Shown: piece after piece, positions 8,212 to 12,823 of the stretch
How the letters are laid out: each line of letters opens with the position of its first letter
Numbering within the stretch: position 1 is the first letter of the stretch
Source of the DNA: Monoraphidium neglectum
Taxonomy: Eukaryota; Chlorophyta; Chlorophyceae; Sphaeropleales; Selenastraceae
Direction of reading: 5' to 3'
NCBI RefSeq assembly: GCF_000611645.1
Contig: NW_014012107.1
Span: forward strand, 1 to 12,823
DNA length: 12,823 bases
The notes under the pieces: model-generated
Seen by the model: only the letters and a program-made list of their open reading frames with translations
The model's database searches: none
What the model was told of the DNA's origin: nothing
Translations under genes and position numbers: made by a program

Positions 8212-11200
8212 CTACCGCGACTTCTTCCCCTCCGCCTTCTCCAGCCAGGGCGTGAGGTCCAGGCGCCCCTTGGCGTCCAGCACCCCGGGGGGCGCCACCA
8301 CGCTGCGGCCGTCGTAGCTGGGCTTGACGCCCGCAGCCTCCAGGGCCATCGCGATGGAGCGGTCCTGGGGTGTTTGTCAAAATACCATGGTAACAGCGGA
8401 GGAGGGTTTTGCGGACGACGACAACGGGGGTTGTGGTGGTGGGAAGGTCAGGGACAGTCAGGTGCATCGACAGAGGGCATGGCAGGCCGCCGCCATGCCA
8501 ACTTTGCGGTATGGGCCCGGCCGTTGCAGGGACAGGAGCCACATCAACGCCGCCCATCATCCCGCGCGCATGAGCACCAAGAAATGTGAGGGAATTTTTC
8601 CGCCACGACGGCTACGTCACAGGGGCCCACGCGCTCCCTGTGGGGCACACCGCTTCCCCCATCCCCCATGATGGCTATGTACGGGATTCACCACGGTGCT
8701 TTGACAAGCGACAGCCCCATTGACAGCTAGCTTGGAGGAACTCCAGGCAAGCCGGACCCTGTGTCCCCACCGCAGCCCCACCCCCCCACCAGACCTGGTC
8801 GACCATGGGGACGTCCAGGTGCTTGGCCATGAGCTTGCGGACGTTGGCCGCGTACAGCTGCGGGTCGGCACGCTCCTGGGGGTGAGGTCGGGGGTCGAAG
8901 GGAAAGGAGCTGCCTGGAACCGTGTGTGCAGGAGGGGGGTTTGCTGAGGTTGAAGCGGGCAGCGAGCGGCGCTTGAGCCGTGTCTGGCATCATTTGTGGA
9001 AGCGAAATTGGCAACAATTTTGCATGCTCCTGCAAAACCACTCAGATCATTTTCAGGCGCAAATCGCGCCCCTTGTGTGCTGTGCACGCGTGTTGTGTGC
9101 TGCGCGCGATAGCTGCACGCCCGTAGTCACCTGCTCGCTGGGGTGGTAGACGGGCAGGCACTCCACCTCGACATGGTTGTAGAACTTGGGTATGGATGGT
9201 GACAAGGGGGAGCAATACAAGGGGTGCAAGGGACGAAACGTCATTGTTGTGACATCATGTTGACATCATGCCGGGTTTGCAGTGGCGAGTGTTAGACCAC
9301 TGTTCCGCAGCTCCTTGCTGGGCCGAGGCCAGCTGCTGTGCACGACCCGGACCCTGGTGATACCCGCCCCGCGCCACCTGAGTCATGAGCCGCAGCAGGT
9401 GCCAGTAGGGGCGGATGACGCCCCATCCCGGGTTGTGGCCGGTGAGTTTGTACCTGTGTAGGGCGATGGGCAAAGCAAGGAACAAGACATTCCTCGGGTC
9501 AAAAGTTTGCACGATGATGATGTGACTGGGGGGGGGATAGGGGATGGCCGGCGTGTTCAGGCCGGAGGCTGGCCTGCACACGTGACCAGAGACCTTATCA
9601 TTGTGTCTGTGAAGGATGGTTGGTGTAGGCTGACTGGTTTCAAACTGCTTCTGAACGCCATATTAGAAAGGCAGGCTGGCTGCCACCACAGTGCATTGAA
9701 ACGCCGCAAAGCCAAATTTGTGCCCTACCCATCAAGCGCTCCCTCACCTGAACAGGATCGGCACAATCGGCAGGCCGGCCACAAAGCCGCCCGTCTTGAA
9801 CGACAGCAGGCAGCGGCCATCCGCCAGGGTGCCCTCTGGTGCAATGACCAGCGGCGGCATGCCAGGGGTGGAGGCCCTGCGGGGGTTTATAAGTGGTTAC
9901 AGGAAACTCATTGCGGCGTGCGGAAAGGCGCATGGCCCTGGGCAGGCTGTTGCTCCAAGTGCTGTGACAGTTGCGCAAACATTCCCTCGACTGCTCTGAT
10001 ACAGGCAGTTGCAGCAAGCCCGCGACCCTCAGCAATCCCATGAATCCATATCCTCCTGCCTTTTGCTCCCTCCACACGTATCCATACGGTCTATGCCTCA
10101 CAGGGTTCCACACACCGCTGACCGCAACAGCGGCGCATAGGCTCCTGGCCTACCCCCCCCCCCCAGTGTGGGTGCATGGGATGCGCATGTGCGCCCCCAC
10201 CTCTTCCTGAGTGCGTCCACCATGCTGACCCGCTGCTTGTCCTTGTCCTTCTCCTTAGGCACGTATATGTTCTGTCATGCACACAAACAAAGACAAGTGC
10301 AGGACACGGTTTGGCACAAGCACACGCACGGCAGGACAAGGTTAAACGATGCGGGAGGTTTTTTGAGCGTTTGGAGGACAGGAGCTCCCATAAGGCGCGA
10401 GCCTCTGCAAAGGCATCTCCCAACTTCTCAAGTTGGTGCCACCCGCGGCAATCACGGTGTTCCAATGCAGAACACGGCACGCGGCTGTTGGGGGCCCACC
10501 TGCAGGGCGCGGATGCCCTTGCCCAGGACTGGGATGTCTGTCGTGAACGCAAAGGTGAGGCCGGCCGGGCAGAGGGCCCAGACGATGACAAATGCGTCGC
10601 AGTACGACACATGGTTGAAGATCCCGATCTGAGAGGGCGTAGGGTCCAGAGGGATGACGTCAGCGTTTGGAGGTCTCAACATCTTGAAAGGGTTGCAGCA
10701 CGTCCGCCCCACTTGATTCGGCATGGCAGCACGGCTTGGACCCGACGGGACGCGTATCCATGGGCAACAGGACCAGCAGCCCGGAGGAGTGAGTTCGAAC
10801 ATAAGCGCAGCGGCCGGCGCACCGCTCCGATGCGCTTGCCCTCCTCCCAGTGCTGCAGCCCCTTGACGCGCGGCCACCAAAACCCGGCACAGCGCAGGAT
10901 TGCGGCGTTGAAGCCCTGTGGGAGGTATGGGGTGTGCAGGGTATCCTGTTGGGCACGCAGGTGGCCTCTTGGGTGGGTGTGCGGTGGGTGGCAAACGCAG
11001 TGCATGCTGCACACGGTTGCGTGCGCCCCTGTTTGAACATCACAGAGTCTAGCTGCCCGTGGGCATGCTGCCATGACTCCATATGCTCCCAGTCTTTTTG
11101 GTCAACCACCAGGCGCGGCACGCACATGGATGTGCAGCTGCCCACAACATTGGTGCTTCGCAGTGCCTCGGAGCCCACCTGCGAGCTGAGCTCCACCAAC

Positions 11201-12823
11201 CGCCGGCGCCACCTCGGCAGCGGCTTGTCCAGGTCACTGCAAAGGGTGCAAGGGCGACGGCAAGGCGGCGGTGTCTGCCGGGGACGTTTCCTCGCACACC
11301 AGGTGCTGCCGCGCGGGGGCCAGGAAAGTGACCGAACTCTCAGCAACAGGCGTGCTGCGCCGCCCCGCCGCCGCCTGAAACGACACTGCTACTGCCATTC
11401 CCGGATCATGCACCCCTGCTGATGGGCTAAGGGTTCTTGACGCACCAGCCGGCGATTGCGATCGAGTTGCATATCGCGACGCCGATGACGCAGAATGCGA
11501 TGAGGACGATTCGTACAGGCACTGTTGGCAGCATCACCACCATCTTAACCACCTCCCTGTTGATGCAGGCACATGCATGCGACGACGCGCGTACGGCGAC
11601 ATGCGATGAGCGTGCCTGCAGATACGCACTCTCGCATGCATCACACGCGGCCAGCGCGGCGCCAACCGCACCGACACCTCGAGCTGACCACCAGCGCAGG
11701 AGCAGCGCCAGCTGGTTCAAGCGACTGCAGCAGCATGGGTTCTCACCATGCTGTCAACGGTGTTTGCAGCTCTATAAACGGGCTATTGTAGGTGTCGTAC
11801 AGCATCCTGCCGCACTCGTGCCAACGACGCGCGACTGCACTCTGACGGATTTGCGCCGCCCGCCCGCCGAGCAGCACGCCGCGGTTCAGGCGTGGCTTGG
11901 GCCGAAAGGCTAGATGCTTGCCGTCGTTGATATTCTCACACCTTGGCCACGACAGCTGACAATTAAGCGAATAACGGGTCTAGATGCGATCCCGTGTACC
12001 CCGAGTGCACTTCCCTCGAACGCAATATGAATAATAAATTTATTTGTATCTGAATGGAGTGCTGTACTTCGCGATCAGCCTCTAAGACCCTGCAAGTGAC
12101 CTCTTAGAGGAGTGGCACTATCATACCTAGTGCCACTCCTGCCCCTCTTTTGCTGCCAAAGTGCCAATCGATGTTTGGCGTTGACGGCAGCCGGAGTCTG
12201 TATGTGCAAAATCTGTCTCGTAGCAGTTGGACGCTTGCGGCTTTGGCAAGGGTGCCATGTACATGCGTACGCTGTGGGCCCACCACAACCAGGCCACATG
12301 ACCACACCACACTGGAGCGCTCGTCACCGCGCCACCGCCCTCGTGCCCCAGCCACCAGCCAGTCCAGGCGCAGGGTCAGAGCACGATAGGCATGAGGCAC
12401 ACAGTGTTGCGCATGGTCACAGATTGGGACACAGATTTCACGAAATTGCATCTTACAAGCAACACAGTTTTGAAACACCTGCGGGAAGCGGACACACCGC
12501 AGAGGCTGACCTTCGACAATATAAGGAATGGCTTTCGACATAGACGCCATGTGATTTAATTGGACTGTGCATGCGTTGTGTACGCCGGCTGCCGCTGAGG
12601 CGGCGGCGCCTCCTGCGGCCGCTGCGGCCGTCAGCCTGCAGACAAAACCTGCGTCAGCGGTCTGAGACGTCAACCACCCCTCAAGGACAACACGATCAGC
12701 CTGGTCAGGTTGCCTCACTCATGGAAAGCCTGGTCATCCTGCTCCCCCTCCTCCACCTCCTGCGGCGTTGCTGCGCCGTCCACCGCCAGCGCCGGCGCCG
12801 CGCCCCTACCCGCCGCCGCCGCG
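8212..12823 (-). CDS. Lysophospholipid acyltransferase, LPEAT1/LPCAT-like (PlsC domain), 5' end off the window
   Basis: The visible exons on the minus strand are 12823-12719, 11556-11446, 11236-11182, 10918-10826, 10631-10503, 10271-10201, 9876-9748, 9453-9378, 9184-9131, 8875-8795 and 8364-8212. All phases agree and give 351 codons from the window edge. The enzyme would transfer an acyl group from acyl-CoA to a lysophospholipid at an ER-type membrane. Residues 15-35 are acidic. Residues 41-70 form a hydrophobic anchor containing LPTVPVRIVLIAF. PlsC motif I is FNHVSYCD (125-132, H-x4-D), motif II is NIYVPKEKD (165-173), motif III is IAPEGTLADG (199-208) followed by SFKTGGF, and motif IV is GLPIVPILF (222-230). 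The plant-like signatures LPVYHPSEQ and DPQLYAANVRKLMA follow, then a roughly 50-residue C-terminal tail ending EGKKSR before TAG. The motif II Arg is Lys and the usual Phe before PEGT is Ala. Substrate preference (ethanolamine, choline or another lysolipid, or GPAT9-like) is not decided. Confidence 0.9.
9250..9270. repeat. Short tandem repeat TGACATCATG, two copies
   Basis: Two identical decamers at 9250-9259 and 9261-9270 lie in the acyltransferase intron between exons 9378-9453 and 9131-9184. No function is evident. Confidence 0.7.
9528..9536 (+). repeat. Run of nine G in an acyltransferase intron
   Basis: This homopolymer lies in the intron between exons 9748-9876 and 9378-9453. It reads as a C tract in the transcript, about 75 nt before the acceptor. 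Confidence 0.85.
10153..10164 (+). repeat. Run of twelve C in an acyltransferase intron
   Basis: In transcript sense this is G12, about 37 nt after the donor of exon 10271-10201. It is the longest homopolymer in the window and a likely site of length polymorphism or assembly error; being intronic, it would not shift the protein frame. Confidence 0.9.
12033..12044. repeat. AT palindrome AATAAATTTATT
   Basis: This perfect 12-bp palindrome carries AATAAA on both strands, inside an AT-rich patch that is unusual for this GC-rich window. It lies within the long acyltransferase intron. Confidence 0.8.
12079..12140. repeat. Two overlapping hairpins sharing 3 nt
   Basis: Hairpin 1 pairs CCTCTAAGA (12079-12087) with TCTTAGAGG (12102-12110) around a 14-nt loop. 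Hairpin 2 pairs AGGAGTGGCACTA (12108-12120) with TAGTGCCACTCCT (12128-12140) around a 7-nt loop. Both stems are perfect. Bases 12108-12110 belong to both, so the ends of the stems exclude one another. The pair sits within the long acyltransferase intron; no element boundaries or target duplication were seen. Confidence 0.85.

Larger units (their letters stand above)
11557..12718 (-). other. Long intron (1162 nt) before the acyltransferase membrane-anchor exon
   Basis: The donor is CATGA|GTGAGG at 12718 and the acceptor is CATCAACAG at 11557. The split codon GA|G gives Glu and keeps the frame from the acidic N-terminal exon into the membrane segment. It is more than 2.5 times longer than any other intron of the gene (193-430 nt). 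Inside lie an AT-rich island (about 11930-12060) with a palindrome at 12033-12044 and an overlapping hairpin pair at 12079-12140. A 204-codon minus-strand frame starting at the donor is probably chance. If a promoter existed inside the intron, translation could begin at Met40 just before the membrane segment. Confidence 0.65.

Noticed and set aside
10321..10440. Minus-strand helical-looking segment with EARALWELLSS as an acyltransferase exon
   Set aside because: Exons 10503-10631 and 10201-10271 join directly in phase 0 to give ALQNIYV, the expected motif II, so this segment is intron.
10786..10800. GTTCGAAC resembling a tRNA T-loop
   Set aside because: There is no acceptor stem, anticodon arm or D-arm around it; it is a palindrome inside an intron.
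10176..11036. Plus-strand open frame of 286 codons
   Set aside because: It is antisense to acyltransferase exons that carry the PlsC motifs and correct splice phases.
12104..12718. Minus-strand open frame of 204 codons
   Set aside because: It opens at the GTG of a splice donor, with a stop just upstream in frame, and crosses a hairpin and low-complexity alanine codons. It is best read as intron sequence.

Overview
This window is eukaryotic nuclear DNA, most likely from a green alga (Chlorophyta). Short, GC3-rich exons are separated by many GT-AG introns of about 190-480 nt. Donors are mostly GTGxGx, and one gene closely follows the plant LPEAT1 domain layout. Genus cannot be told from the sequence. 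The long uninterrupted reading frames in the window are mostly chance or antisense frames; the real genes appear only when splice sites and codon phase are followed.

Layout. (1) 71-436, plus strand: last two exons of a penta-EF-hand calcium-binding protein entering from the left edge. (2) 437-1635: tail-to-tail interval with no convincing exon, presumably 3' UTRs. (3) 1636-5896, minus strand: a complete FAD-dependent (UbiH/zeaxanthin-epoxidase-like) monooxygenase in 13 exons, modelled as 431 residues. (4) 5897-8211: a 2.3 kb unassigned interval holding the downstream flank of gene 5 and the upstream flank of gene 3, with a 45-bp-spaced direct repeat, a separated inverted repeat and some coding-like blocks I cannot assign. 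(5) 8212-12823, minus strand: a membrane lysophospholipid acyltransferase of the LPEAT/LPCAT type, 11 exons visible, with the 5' end beyond the right edge and an unusually long intron (11557-12718).

The monooxygenase and acyltransferase exon chains were assembled by hand. Phase agrees at every junction, and the domain motifs fall in family order. The exception is monooxygenase exon 9 to 10: canonical GT-AG splicing there creates an in-frame TAG at the position of the family's D-R-x-P arginine. This is the most notable observation in the window.

The three genes show no common pathway; they look like ordinary neighbouring nuclear genes. I found no mobile element, CRISPR array, RNA gene or evident new multi-gene system.
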